DNA of 11,567 bases from JBDTMT01 sp039934135 (GTDB lineage Bacteria > Desulfobacterota > Binatia > HRBIN30 > CADEER01), in NCBI GenBank assembly GCA_039934135.1, contig JBDTMT010000148.1:1-11567 (forward strand), written 5' to 3'. The position numbers were made by a program, and so were the translations under genes. The notes below the pieces were generated by a model. It ran no database searches. It saw nothing but the letters and a program-made list of their open reading frames with translations, and was not told the origin of the DNA. Below are positions 1 to 6,508 of the stretch, one piece after another (the stretch's first letter is position 1; the number at the start of each line of letters is the position of its first letter).

Positions 1-333
1 CTCGCCATGGTGCTGAAGAATCTGGTCGGCAACGCGGTCAAGTTCACCGAACGCGGCAGCGTGCGGGTGGCGGTCGAGCCGATCGAAGGGGCGCTGCGCT
101 TCGTCATCGCCGACAGCGGCATCGGCATCGAGCCCAGCGAGCTGCCGCACCTGTTCGAACCGTTCCATCAGGCGCACGGGGCGCGCTCGCGCCGCGCCGG
201 CGGCGCCGGCCTCGGCCTCTACATCGTCGGCCGCCTGGTCGAGCTGCTCGGCGGTCAGATTGCCGTGCAGAGCGCCCCCGGCAGCGGCACCACCTTCGCG
301 GTGACACTGCCGCTGGAGACCGCGGCGCAGTGA
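1..333 (+). CDS. Sensor histidine kinase, C-terminal ATPase domain (5' end outside window)
   Basis: This is the catalytic ATP-binding (HATPase_c) end of a two-component sensor kinase, which would phosphorylate its own histidine and pass the phosphate to a response regulator. The visible 110 residues hold the four ATP-site boxes in the usual order: N box NLVGNAVKF (residues 7-15), G1 box DSGIGI (about 38-43), F box LFEPF (about 51-55) and G2 box GGAGLGLYI (about 67-75). The protein ends about 35 residues after the G2 box, with TLPLE near the end. There is therefore no C-terminal receiver domain. The sensor, dimerisation and phospho-histidine parts lie upstream of the window, so the signal sensed cannot be inferred. 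The gene converges on a response regulator. Being neighbours suggests, but does not prove, that they are partners, since cognate pairs are more often co-directional. Confidence 0.95.
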   Translation, partial: LAMVLKNLVGNAVKFTERGSVRVAVEPIEGALRFVIADSGIGIEPSELPHLFEPFHQAHGARSRRAGGAGLGLYIVGRLVELLGGQIAVQSAPGSGTTFAVTLPLETAAQ

Positions 334-342
334 GCAACGAGC

Positions 343-591
343 GGTAGCGCGGGTCTCCAGACCCGCGTGCCTGCGGAGCGCAGCAAAGCAGGCAGAGTGT
401 TTGCGCGCAGCGGGAACGGCCTCGAGACACAGGCCTACTCCGGCGCCGCTACGCTGCGCCGGACACGGGTCTGGAGACCCGCGCCACCAAGACGAGTGTC
501 GCGCGCCGCGGGAACGGCCTCGATCCACTGCCTACTCCGGCTCCGCTGCGCTGCGCCGGACACGGGTCTGGAGACCCGCGCCACCAGGACG
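343..591. repeat. Composite direct/inverted repeat filling a convergent junction
   Basis: Two tandem direct copies of a unit of about 92 bp lie at 403-494 and 501-591 (offset 97-98 bp, with one indel). Each ends with the near-palindrome GGGTCTGGAGACCC followed by GCGCCACC. A third, shorter copy at 343-367 is in the opposite orientation (GCGGGTCTCCAGACCCGC, 349-366). It can pair with 561-585, with two mismatches over 25 nt. Each unit also has an inner hairpin (TCCGGCGC at 439-446 against GCGCCGGA at 456-463). The element starts 9 nt after the kinase stop codon and ends at the base before the regulator's stop codon. A bidirectional terminator or REP-like mobile repeat is plausible. No transposase is present. 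Confidence 0.85.
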
Positions 592-1293
592 TCACCGGCC
601 GTCGTTCACCAGCAGTACGAGGCGGAACAGATCGGGCAGCGATTCGGCGCCGAGGATGTGCATGAGGCGGAAGCGGTGCACGTCGACGGTGCGCGGGCTG
701 AGACCGAGCTCGGCAGCGATGATCTTGCTCGGCTGGCCGGCGATCACGCGGTCGAGCACGGCGCGCTGCCGCGGCGTCAGGCGCTTCAGGCGCGCCGCCA
801 CGCTGGCGCGCTCGGTGGCGCCGCGGCGCGATTCAAGGTTGACCGCCAACGCGCCGGCGACGCGTTCGAGCAGGCGCTGCGGGTCGAAGGGCTTCTCCAG
901 GAAGTCGACGGCACCGTCGAGCATCGCCTGCACGGCGCTGCCGACCGCCCCCTGCGCCGACATCATGATCAACGGCAGGCCGACGCCGCGCCGGCGCAGC
1001 TCGGCCTGCAGCTCCAGTCCGCTCATCTCCGGCATGTACAGGTCGGTGACCACGCACGCCGCACCGTCGTCGGCATAGGCGGTGAGAAAGGCGCGCGCGT
1101 CGGCGTAGGTGCGGACCTGCCAGCCGGCGCGCTCGAGCAGCCAGCGAATGTACTCGCGCAGCTCGCGGTCGTCGTCGATGACATGCACCGTGCCTTCGCG
1201 CGCCAGCGGCGGCGGCGCGGCTGCCTCGACCGGCTTGCGCGTTTTGCTGATCGCCACGCGACGCCAGTTAGCTGCCGCCGCAGCTCGAATCAA
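592..1293 (-). CDS. FixJ-family response regulator (receiver + LuxR-type HTH)
   Basis: This is a cytoplasmic DNA-binding response regulator that would be activated by phosphorylation. The receiver domain (about residues 35-150) has the acidic pocket D40-D42, phospho-acceptor D84 in VVTDLYMPEMSG, switch S112 in MMSAQG and the conserved lysine K134 in LEKPFD. A LuxR/GerE-type helix-turn-helix follows (about 171-227), with LTPRQRAVL, the helix IIAAELGLSPRTVDVHR and a C-terminal helix. The layout and wording match the FixJ/NarL type. The longest frame opens with TTG at 1293. An in-frame GTG at 1257 is 12 codons later, neither has a clear ribosome site, and about 23 more residues still precede the receiver, so the start is uncertain. 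It lies about 100 nt downstream of a co-directional hydrolase gene and converges on a sensor kinase, the nearest candidate partner. Confidence 0.93.
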   Translation of the reverse strand: MIRAAAAANWRRVAISKTRKPVEAAAPPPLAREGTVHVIDDDRELREYIRWLLERAGWQVRTYADARAFLTAYADDGAACVVTDLYMPEMSGLELQAELRRRGVGLPLIMMSAQGAVGSAVQAMLDGAVDFLEKPFDPQRLLERVAGALAVNLESRRGATERASVAARLKRLTPRQRAVLDRVIAGQPSKIIAAELGLSPRTVDVHRFRLMHILGAESLPDLFRLVLLVNDGR

Positions 1294-1393
1294 CGCTCAA
1301 TGCCCCGCGGTGTGACTCGACCCGGACCATCGCACGCAGCCGCGCTGCCCGTCCGGCGACGCTCCGGCACAGCGTGTGCGCAGCGGGTGCCGC

Positions 1394-2764
1394 TCACTGC
1401 GCGGCGTAGACGAAGCCCGGCTGCGCCGGCGGCTGCAACAGCGGTGCCCACGCCGCGTCGCCGGCGAGGTAGACTTTGAGGAACGGCAACACGAAGCGCA
1501 GCGCGTCGGCGTGGGCCTCGGCCGAGGTCAGCGTCAGCGGCGGATTGCAGTCCGAGCCGGGGAAGCAGAAATCCGAGAAGGCGTAGTGACCGGTGTGCTC
1601 GATCTCGACCAGCAGCTTGGGCGCCACCGAGCGCTCATACGCCGCGCGCGCGTTGGGATTGCTGATCACGCTATCGATGCCGCCGAGCATGATCAGCGAC
1701 GGCACGGCCAACGTCGAATTGGCCTGCGTCGCCGGCGCCAGCGCCACCGCCGCCTTGATGCGCGGCTCGATCGCTGCGACCAGGAAGGTCGTCAGGCCGC
1801 CGAACGAGTGGCCGGTCATGGCGATGCGACTCGGGTCGATAGTGCCATAGAAGGGCGAGAGCGGATCCTGGTTGGCGGCGAGGATCTGGTTGAGGACGAA
1901 GATCATGTCTTGCGGGCGCTCGACGAACGACGCCACCTGCGCCGCGGCCGAGCCGCAGGCCGGATACTCGTTGATGGTGTTGCCCGGGTGCGGCGGGGCC
2001 ACGACGATGAACCCGTAGGAGGCGAGCAGCGGGGTGAGGAACTTGCTCTGCTGCGGGTAGCCGCACGAGCCGTGCGAGAAGAGCACCAGCGGATACGGTC
2101 CGCCGGTGGTGGCGAGCGGCGCGTTGTCGACGCCGCCGGTGGTGGCGGAGATCGGCCCACTGCCGGCCGCGGCCGGATACCAGATGCTGGTGGGGAGGAG
2201 GCGCGGCGTGCCCGGACTGGCGACCGAATCCTTGCTGTACTGGATAGTGCGGAAGCCGGGCGCGTAGGGACCGAAATCGCGCCCGTCGAAGCAGGTGCCG
2301 GCCGACCAGTCGACGACGTCGGCGCAATGCGTCTCGGCCGTGCACGCGGTCTTGGCGACGCGGCGCGTGTCGTGGCAGGCGGCGGCGCGGCTGAGGCGAC
2401 AGTCGGCCGTCCCGTCATCCAGACGCACCCGCCCGCAGGCGACTTTGGTCGAGCCGCAGGTGGCGCCCTTGATCGTCTTGCGCGCCGTGCCGACACAGTC
2501 CTGGCGCAGCGCCGCGCCGCCGACCGCGCCGTCGAGCACGCCGCGGGCGCAGCGCTGATAGGCGCCGCGCGAGCTGAAGCTGGCGCACGGGCACGTCGTA
2601 TCCGTCGCCGCGCGCAGCGCCGCCAGGGCGCGCTGATCGTCGAGCGTGAACGGCGCGGTCAGACAGGTGGTCGCGGCGGCGCCGGCCGGCGCGGCTGGCG
2701 CCAGCGCTGCACCGAGCGAGATCATGATGCACGCGAGAAGCGCGAATGGACGCATGGGCTGCAT
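1394..2764 (-). CDS. Secreted alpha/beta hydrolase (dienelactone hydrolase/PAF-acetylhydrolase-like) with Cys-rich N-terminal domain
   Basis: A 456-residue exported esterase-like enzyme. Residues 1 to about 30 are a signal peptide (MRPF, hydrophobic stretch, then APAGAA). Residues 34-158 form a Cys-rich region with 12 cysteines (34, 58, 60, 72, 90, 103, 110, 122, 130, 141, 147, 158), probably disulfide-bonded outside the cytoplasm. The hydrolase fold runs from about 170 onward: IWYPA (194-198), oxyanion-region PLVLFSHGSCG (225-235), nucleophile S320 in GHSFGG, acid D364 in GGIDSVI and histidine H393 in HTGHYAFSD. GHSFGG and FSHG are typical of predicted dienelactone hydrolases (COG4188) and PAF-acetylhydrolases. 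The substrate is unknown; an ester is the safe inference. C400 and C406 may form a disulfide near the active-site histidine. The start at 2764 is preferred over the in-frame ATG at 2755 because GGAGA lies 8 nt upstream of it. Confidence 0.88.
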   Translation of the reverse strand: MQPMRPFALLACIMISLGAALAPAAPAGAAATTCLTAPFTLDDQRALAALRAATDTTCPCASFSSRGAYQRCARGVLDGAVGGAALRQDCVGTARKTIKGATCGSTKVACGRVRLDDGTADCRLSRAAACHDTRRVAKTACTAETHCADVVDWSAGTCFDGRDFGPYAPGFRTIQYSKDSVASPGTPRLLPTSIWYPAAAGSGPISATTGGVDNAPLATTGGPYPLVLFSHGSCGYPQQSKFLTPLLASYGFIVVAPPHPGNTINEYPACGSAAAQVASFVERPQDMIFVLNQILAANQDPLSPFYGTIDPSRIAMTGHSFGGLTTFLVAAIEPRIKAAVALAPATQANSTLAVPSLIMLGGIDSVISNPNARAAYERSVAPKLLVEIEHTGHYAFSDFCFPGSDCNPPLTLTSAEAHADALRFVLPFLKVYLAGDAAWAPLLQPPAQPGFVYAAQ

Positions 2765-3127
2765 GTGTCAGATCTCCGTGCCGGTTGCGAGCAGACGACA
2801 GGCACGGGCGAAGCCGCGCGCCGGCCGCCTCGCCGCGGCGCTCAGCGAAGCGCTGCGGCGCGGCGCCGCCATCGATCGCGAGGCGCTGGCGCGGACGCTC
2901 GGCATGAGCGGCAAGACGCCGGCGCGCCGCCTCGCCGCGGAAGAGCGGCGCTTCCGCGACGTCGTCGACGACGGGCGCCGCGCGCTGGCGCGCCGCCTGG
3001 TCGCCGAGCGCCGGCTCGACGTCGGCGCAGTCGCGGCTTCGCCGATGCGGCGGCGTTCGGCAAAGCCTTCCGGCGCTGGTTCGGCGAATCGCCGTCGGCC
3101 TTCCGCACGCGGCAGCGTTCGGGTTGA
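2763..3127 (+). pseudogene. AraC-family DNA-binding domain remnant, frameshifted
   Basis: Two plus-strand frames together spell an AraC/XylS-type double helix-turn-helix domain. The frame beginning at the ATG at 2763 gives LSEALRRGAAIDREALARTLGMSGKTPARRLAAEERRFRDVVDDGRRALARRLVAERRLDVGAVA (in pieces: ALARTLGMSGKTPARRLAAE is the first HTH and RRLDVGAVA leads into the second), ending near 3032. The match then continues in another frame from 3035 with GFADAAAFGKAFRRWFGES and PSAFR to a stop at 3125-3127. In intact relatives about three residues (such as xLL) join VA to GF. Their absence plus the frame change fits a 10-nt deletion near 3033-3034. The ligand-binding domain expected upstream is missing, and the hydrolase gene occupies that position on the other strand. 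This is probably a dead regulator fragment. The ATG at 2763 shares the palindrome CATG with the hydrolase start. Confidence 0.8.
2773..2777 (-). promoter_or_regulatory. Ribosome binding site of the secreted hydrolase
   Basis: On the minus strand, GGAGA is followed by 8 nt and then the ATG at 2764. This spacing suits the first of two in-frame ATGs and decides the start. The site lies inside the adjoining AraC-like remnant on the other strand. Confidence 0.6.
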
Positions 3128-3142
3128 TCGGACACAACAGGA

Positions 3143-3264
3143 TTCACCACAGAGGCACAGAGACCCAGAGTGGGGAGGCCGCATGAAACCATCAGTCGGG
3201 AAGGCTCGCCTCCGCATCGACTAAGGTGGGGGTTCCTCTGTGCGCTCTGTGCCTCTGTGGTGAA
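3143..3264. repeat. Inverted-repeat element with ACAGAG-type arms (MITE- or REP-like)
   Basis: A perfect 20-bp inverted repeat, TTCACCACAGAGGCACAGAG (3143-3162) and its reverse complement (3245-3264), encloses about 82 bp with no gene. The arms extend imperfectly inward and are built from an 8-nt period (ACAGAGGC, ACAGAGAC, CCAGAGTG). From memory, CACAGAG-type repeats are dispersed in many GC-rich environmental genomes; I have no name for the family. It starts 15 nt after the stop of the AraC remnant, so it may once have been that gene's terminator. It lies upstream of the secreted-protein pair. Confidence 0.85.
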
Positions 3265-3320
3265 GTCTTTGCGGATCAAGGGTGATAGCTCTCGCCGCCG
3301 CGTCTGCTGACGGGACGTGC

Positions 3321-3350
3321 TTGCGAATGCGAGAATTCGGGTGTCATAAA
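3321..3350 (+). promoter_or_regulatory. Possible sigma70-type promoter for the secreted-protein pair
   Basis: TTGCGA (3321-3326) and CATAAA (3345-3350) are separated by 18 nt and sit in the only locally AT-richer stretch before the gene starting at 3393. Each box matches 4 of 6 consensus bases. This is weak, pattern-only evidence. The 3128-3392 stretch otherwise holds only the inverted-repeat element. Confidence 0.3.
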
Positions 3351-3392
3351 AGACGCTATCCCTTCATCCGCCTCCCTGGAGTCTCGATCATC

Positions 3393-4397
3393 GTGCGCCG
3401 CGTATCCTTCACCGCCCTGCCCGTCCTGGCGTGCCTGCTGCAACTCGCTGGCGCGGCCGCTGCGCAGAGTACCAGCGAGCGCGGCGCGTCGATTCTCATC
3501 TTCCCGAAGGTGATCGCCGACGGCAGCGCCGACACGGTGCTGCAGTTGACCAACGTCTTCGGCAGCCGCGTCAGCGTCTTCTGCTCCTACGTCGATGGCG
3601 GGGCGGGTTGGGCGAACGCGAGCTTCTCCCTGACGCTCGAGCCACAGCAGCCGCTCAGCTGGGTGGCGTCGCACGGGCGCGACGCGTCGAGCGAAGCGAC
3701 GCGTGACGCCGTGCCGGCGGCGCCGGCCGGACTGCGCGGCGAGCTGCTGTGCGTCGAGGTCGACATCGGCGGCGCGCCGTCCGGCGACGACCGGCTGGTC
3801 GGCCACGCCACGGTGGTGACGCTGCCGGACGGCGACGTCGCCGGCTACGCCGCGGTCGGACTGCGCGGCGCCGGCTTCAACGACGGCGACGAAGTGCTGT
3901 GCATCGGCGGCGAGCGGTCCGACTCCTGCTTCACCGGCGCCGAGTACGACGCCTGCCCGGCGCTGTGGTTCGTGTCCCACCCGACCGACGGCGCTCCCGA
4001 CGCGCAGCTCGGTGACGGCGCGACGCTCGCCACGCGGCTCGCCATCGCGCCCTGCTCGCAGAACGTTCGCGACGCGCAGCCGGCCGCGCTGCGCATCGTG
4101 TTCAGCGTCACCAACGCCTTCGAGCAGCGCTTCACCACCTCGGCCGACGTCACCTGTTGGGCCGACCTGGGGCTCGCCGACGTCGGCGACGGCGCCTTCA
4201 CCCAGAACGTCCTCGGCAGCGACTACGCCACGACGACGCTGGGCTCGGACACCGACCAGGGCGGCTTCGCGCTGGTCGCCGAGGTTGAGCGCCACGCCGC
4301 CGCCGGGCCGGTGGTCAGCCGCGCCGCCGTCAACCCGCATCACGCAGGCGTCAACCAGACGTCCGACTTCATCATCCTGCCGATGGGGCGCCGATGA
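3393..4397 (+). CDS. Secreted protein of unknown function, first of a tandem paralogous pair
   Basis: A 334-residue exported protein whose function I cannot name. From the GTG at 3393 it begins VRRVSFTALPVLACLLQLAG then AAAAQS, a good signal peptide with likely cleavage near residue 24. GGAG at 3378-3381 lies 11 nt upstream. An in-frame start farther upstream (3282) would add 37 unlikely residues before the signal peptide. The mature part has ASILIFPK, DTVLQLTN, CSYVDG, QPLSWVASHG, ELLCVEV, LVGHAT, GYAAVGL, AEYDACP, LAIAPCS and a C-terminal FIILPMGRR. It carries about seven cysteines and no catalytic motif. Most of these blocks recur in order in the next gene, so the two are diverged duplicates. 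It ends where its neighbour continues into a dockerin-like module. The ATGA overlap with the next gene implies co-translation. The beta-rich, Gly/Ala/Asp-rich composition suggests an extracellular or surface structural protein. Confidence 0.85.
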   Translation: MRRVSFTALPVLACLLQLAGAAAAQSTSERGASILIFPKVIADGSADTVLQLTNVFGSRVSVFCSYVDGGAGWANASFSLTLEPQQPLSWVASHGRDASSEATRDAVPAAPAGLRGELLCVEVDIGGAPSGDDRLVGHATVVTLPDGDVAGYAAVGLRGAGFNDGDEVLCIGGERSDSCFTGAEYDACPALWFVSHPTDGAPDAQLGDGATLATRLAIAPCSQNVRDAQPAALRIVFSVTNAFEQRFTTSADVTCWADLGLADVGDGAFTQNVLGSDYATTTLGSDTDQGGFALVAEVERHAAAGPVVSRAAVNPHHAGVNQTSDFIILPMGRR

Positions 4398-5662
4398 CGC
4401 GGCCGTCGCGCAGCGCCCGGACCGGGCCGCGGCCGACCGCCGCGGCGCTGACCTACGCGCTGCGGCGCGGCGTCGCAGGCTGTGTCGTGCTGCTGCTGTG
4501 CAGCGCCGCGGCGCGTGCGACGCCATCCAGCGAAGCGCCGGCCTCGCTGCTGGTCTTTCCGCTGATCAGCGTCGACGCCACCGCCAACGTCGACACCGTG
4601 GTGCAGCTGAGCAATCTCGGCGACGATCCGCAGCCGGTGCGCTGCGTCTACGTCGACGGCAGCCTGGCGCCGAACAGCAGCGCCGCATTCCAGTTCACGC
4701 TGACGGCCGCACAGCCGCTACAGTGGCGCGCCAGCCAGGGGCTCGCCGCTCTGCCGATCGCCGGGATGAACAGCGGCGCGGTCGCCACGGTGCCGGTGGT
4801 ACCGTTCAGCGGCACGCTGCGCTGTGTCGCCACCACCGCGGACGGCACGCCGGCGCCGAGCGACGCGCTCATCGGCGTCGCCACCATCGAGTCCGGGTCG
4901 CCGGCGATCGACAGCGCCAGCTACGCCGCCGTCGGCTTCGCCGCCACCGGCAGCAGCGCCGATGCGCCAGAGGTTCTGGTGCTCGGCGGCGCGCAAGCGG
5001 AGTACGCCGCCTGCCCGGCCGAAGTGGCGCTGCAGCCGTTGCTCGATGGGGCGCTGATCGAGCTCGGCACCGCACCCGGCGTGCAACGCGAAACGGCGAC
5101 GACGCTCGCCATCGCCACCTGTAGCTCGGCGCCGAGCGGCGGCGGCGCCCAGGCGACCGTCACGCTACTGCTCACCACCGAGCTCGGCCAGGAGTTCTCG
5201 CTGGCGCGCGGCGTGCGCGAGCTGTTGGTCAGCGACCTGTCGCGCCTCGACACCAACGTCCCGCGCCAGTCGATCTTCAACAGCGCCAACGCCGGCGCGC
5301 CGAACGGCAGCCTGCGTATCACCGCCAACAGCCCCGGCAGCGCCGTCCTCGCCGTGGCCCTCACCGCCTACGTCGACCCGGCGCACACCGCCACGGCGCA
5401 CCGCGTCGCGCTGCAGACGCAGATGAATGGCGATCGCGACCTACCCGACCTGGTCGACCTCGGCCTGCCCGCGCCGCCGTCGTGCCCAGGCGACTGCAAC
5501 GGCGACAGCGAGGTGGCGATCAACGAGCTCATCGTCGGCGTCAACATCGCCCTCGGCACCAGCCCGCTCAGCACCTGCCCGGCGTTCGATAGCAGCGGCG
5601 ACGGCAGCGTGACGATCAACGAGTTGATCGCAGCGGTGAATGCCGCACTGACCGGCTGCTGA
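4394..5662 (+). CDS. Secreted protein with C-terminal dockerin-like calcium-binding module, second of the pair
   Basis: A 422-residue exported protein. The N-terminus is basic and long (to about residue 25), followed by a hydrophobic core (27-40) and a likely cleavage after ARA at 42. The body repeats the blocks of the preceding gene: ASLLVFP, DTVVQLSN, CVYVDG, QPLQWRASQG, GTLRCVA, LIGVAT, YAAVGF, EYAACP and TTLAIATCS. From about residue 364 it has a dockerin-like module: CPGDCNGDSEVAINELI, VGVNIALG, then CPAFDSSGDGSVTINELI and AAVNAALTGC at the very end. The two loops D-x-N-x-D-x-x-V-x-x-x-E and D-x-S-x-D-x-x-V-x-x-x-E look able to bind calcium. Cysteines bracket the module. Dockerins usually anchor a protein to a partner or the surface; no cohesin is visible here. 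The ATG overlaps the upstream stop (ATGA), so the genes are coupled. The molecular function of the body is unknown. Confidence 0.88.
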   Translation: MTRPSRSARTGPRPTAAALTYALRRGVAGCVVLLLCSAAARATPSSEAPASLLVFPLISVDATANVDTVVQLSNLGDDPQPVRCVYVDGSLAPNSSAAFQFTLTAAQPLQWRASQGLAALPIAGMNSGAVATVPVVPFSGTLRCVATTADGTPAPSDALIGVATIESGSPAIDSASYAAVGFAATGSSADAPEVLVLGGAQAEYAACPAEVALQPLLDGALIELGTAPGVQRETATTLAIATCSSAPSGGGAQATVTLLLTTELGQEFSLARGVRELLVSDLSRLDTNVPRQSIFNSANAGAPNGSLRITANSPGSAVLAVALTAYVDPAHTATAHRVALQTQMNGDRDLPDLVDLGLPAPPSCPGDCNGDSEVAINELIVGVNIALGTSPLSTCPAFDSSGDGSVTINELIAAVNAALTGC

Positions 5663-5739
5663 AGCAGGGGTTGGGGGTTCGGGGTTGGGGTTCGGAGGCT
5701 CCGGCCCAACCCCGAACCCCGTAACCCCCAACCCCTGCT
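5663..5739. terminator. G-rich long hairpin between convergent genes (likely bidirectional terminator, G-quadruplex potential)
   Basis: The left arm AGCAGGGGTTGGGGGTT (5663-5679) pairs perfectly with 5723-5739. Pairing continues as CGGGGTT (5680-5686) with 5715-5721 and GGGGTT (5687-5692) with 5708-5713, with single-base bulges. The element starts at the base after the stop codon of the + gene and ends 8 nt before that of the - gene. G runs at 5667-5670, 5673-5677, 5681-5684 and 5687-5690, with loops of 2-3 nt, fit a G-quadruplex motif on the + strand. The right arm does the same on the - strand. Confidence 0.8.
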
Positions 5740-5747
5740 TTCTGAAA

Positions 5748-6302
5748 TCAGGCGCGTCGGATGTACAGCACCAGCCCGATCAGGGCGACGGCGAGCAGCG
5801 GCACGACGATCAGGGCGACGCTTTCGACGTAGGCGAAGCCGACCGAGGCGACGCCGAGCACCAGGCCGAGCACCGACAGGCGCCAGTCGGAGTAGACGCC
5901 CGCCAGGAAGGCGGAGAGCGCCAGAACGATCAGGGTGGCGCTGCCGGCGGCCTCGTTGTTCATGCGGCCGAAGACCAGCAAGGCGTAGATCAGCCAGACG
6001 CAGCCGACGGCGCCCAGCCAGTGGACGATCTGCGTCGGCACGATGGTGGCCACCGGCAGTCCGCGGCGCTGCGCGCGGCCCCAGGCGGCGAAGATGCTGA
6101 CGATGCCGAAGATTGGCGTCATCCACAGCCAGTAGCGAAAGGCGCTCTCCGGCCAACGGTCGGCCATGACGACGCCGACGCCCGAAAGGATCAGCAGCAG
6201 CACGAGGACAATCTCCTCGATGTGACTGCGCCGCGCCGGCGGTGGTTGGGCAGCCGGTGGCGGCGCAGCCGGCGGCGAAGTGTCGAATCCCGGTGTGCTC
6301 AC
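5748..6302 (-). CDS. Small polytopic membrane protein, partner of the TM2-like gene
   Basis: A 184-residue inner-membrane protein of unknown function. After a Pro/Ala-rich cytoplasmic-looking N-terminus (residues 9-23) and RRSHIEE, about six hydrophobic segments follow: 31-47, 58-75, 90-111, 119-137, 142-158 and 160-180, with IRRA at the end. There are no recognisable catalytic residues. From memory, proteins reading RSHxEEIVLVLLL ... HWLG ... FLAGVxxDWR occur in several GC-rich lineages beside a small TM2-type gene, as here; the role is not known to me. The start is the GTG at 6302, because GGGAGGG lies 5 nt upstream and the GTGA overlap couples it to the stop of the gene before it. Longer forms of this frame run through non-coding, repeat-bearing DNA and are rejected. 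The gene ends 8 nt from the G-rich hairpin. Confidence 0.83.
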   Translation of the reverse strand: MSTPGFDTSPPAAPPPAAQPPPARRSHIEEIVLVLLLILSGVGVVMADRWPESAFRYWLWMTPIFGIVSIFAAWGRAQRRGLPVATIVPTQIVHWLGAVGCVWLIYALLVFGRMNNEAAGSATLIVLALSAFLAGVYSDWRLSVLGLVLGVASVGFAYVESVALIVVPLLAVALIGLVLYIRRA

Positions 6303-6508
6303 GCGCGCCCTCCCGGCGGCGCGAATCGCGCCGCGTCCCAAATGGAATAGATGTGCACGATCCAACCCATCCAAACGATCCACAGCCCGGCGGCGAGGAC
6401 GAACTGGACTCCGGCGGCGAGCAGGCGTCCCTGCAACAGCTGCCCCAACCCCGGGATGAAAAAGCTGGACAGCGCCGCGATGACGTTGCCGGTCGACCCT
6501 TGGCTCAT
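6299..6508 (-). CDS. Small TM2-domain-like membrane protein
   Basis: A 69-residue membrane protein. The start MSQGSTGNVIAALSSFFIPG leads into LGQLLQGR, a first hydrophobic turn (about 9-26), and then a long hydrophobic stretch (29-56) ending in SIWDAARF. The IPGLGQLLQGR turn between two membrane segments and the acidic residue after the second resemble the TM2 family (short two-helix proteins of poorly known function). The ATG at 6508 is chosen because the upstream extension (to 6607) is not protein-like; no clear ribosome site is seen before it. The stop overlaps the next gene's GTG (GTGA, 6299-6302), so the two are one translational unit. They probably act together in the inner membrane. 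Confidence 0.8.
   Translation of the reverse strand: MSQGSTGNVIAALSSFFIPGLGQLLQGRLLAAGVQFVLAAGLWIVWMGWIVHIYSIWDAARFAPPGGRA

Noticed and set aside
403..591. Possible CRISPR-like repeats
   Set aside because: Only two long, imperfect direct copies with almost no spacer between them, no Cas genes, and strong internal palindromes; a REP-like cluster fits better.
1..1293. Kinase and regulator as a proven two-component pair
   Set aside because: They are adjacent but convergent, and the kinase's sensor half is outside the window; kept only as a possibility.
1294..1393. Terminator or promoter between the hydrolase and the regulator
   Set aside because: About 100 nt with only weak, GC-driven self-complementarity and no recognisable boxes.
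367..1479. Plus-strand frame of 370 codons across the composite repeat and the response regulator
   Set aside because: It translates the repeats and the antisense of a clear response regulator; no family features.
3276..4526. Long open frame antisense to the secreted-protein pair (416 codons)
   Set aside because: It is rich in Arg/Ala and has no motifs. The other strand encodes a protein with a signal peptide and conserved blocks; long antisense frames are expected at this GC content.
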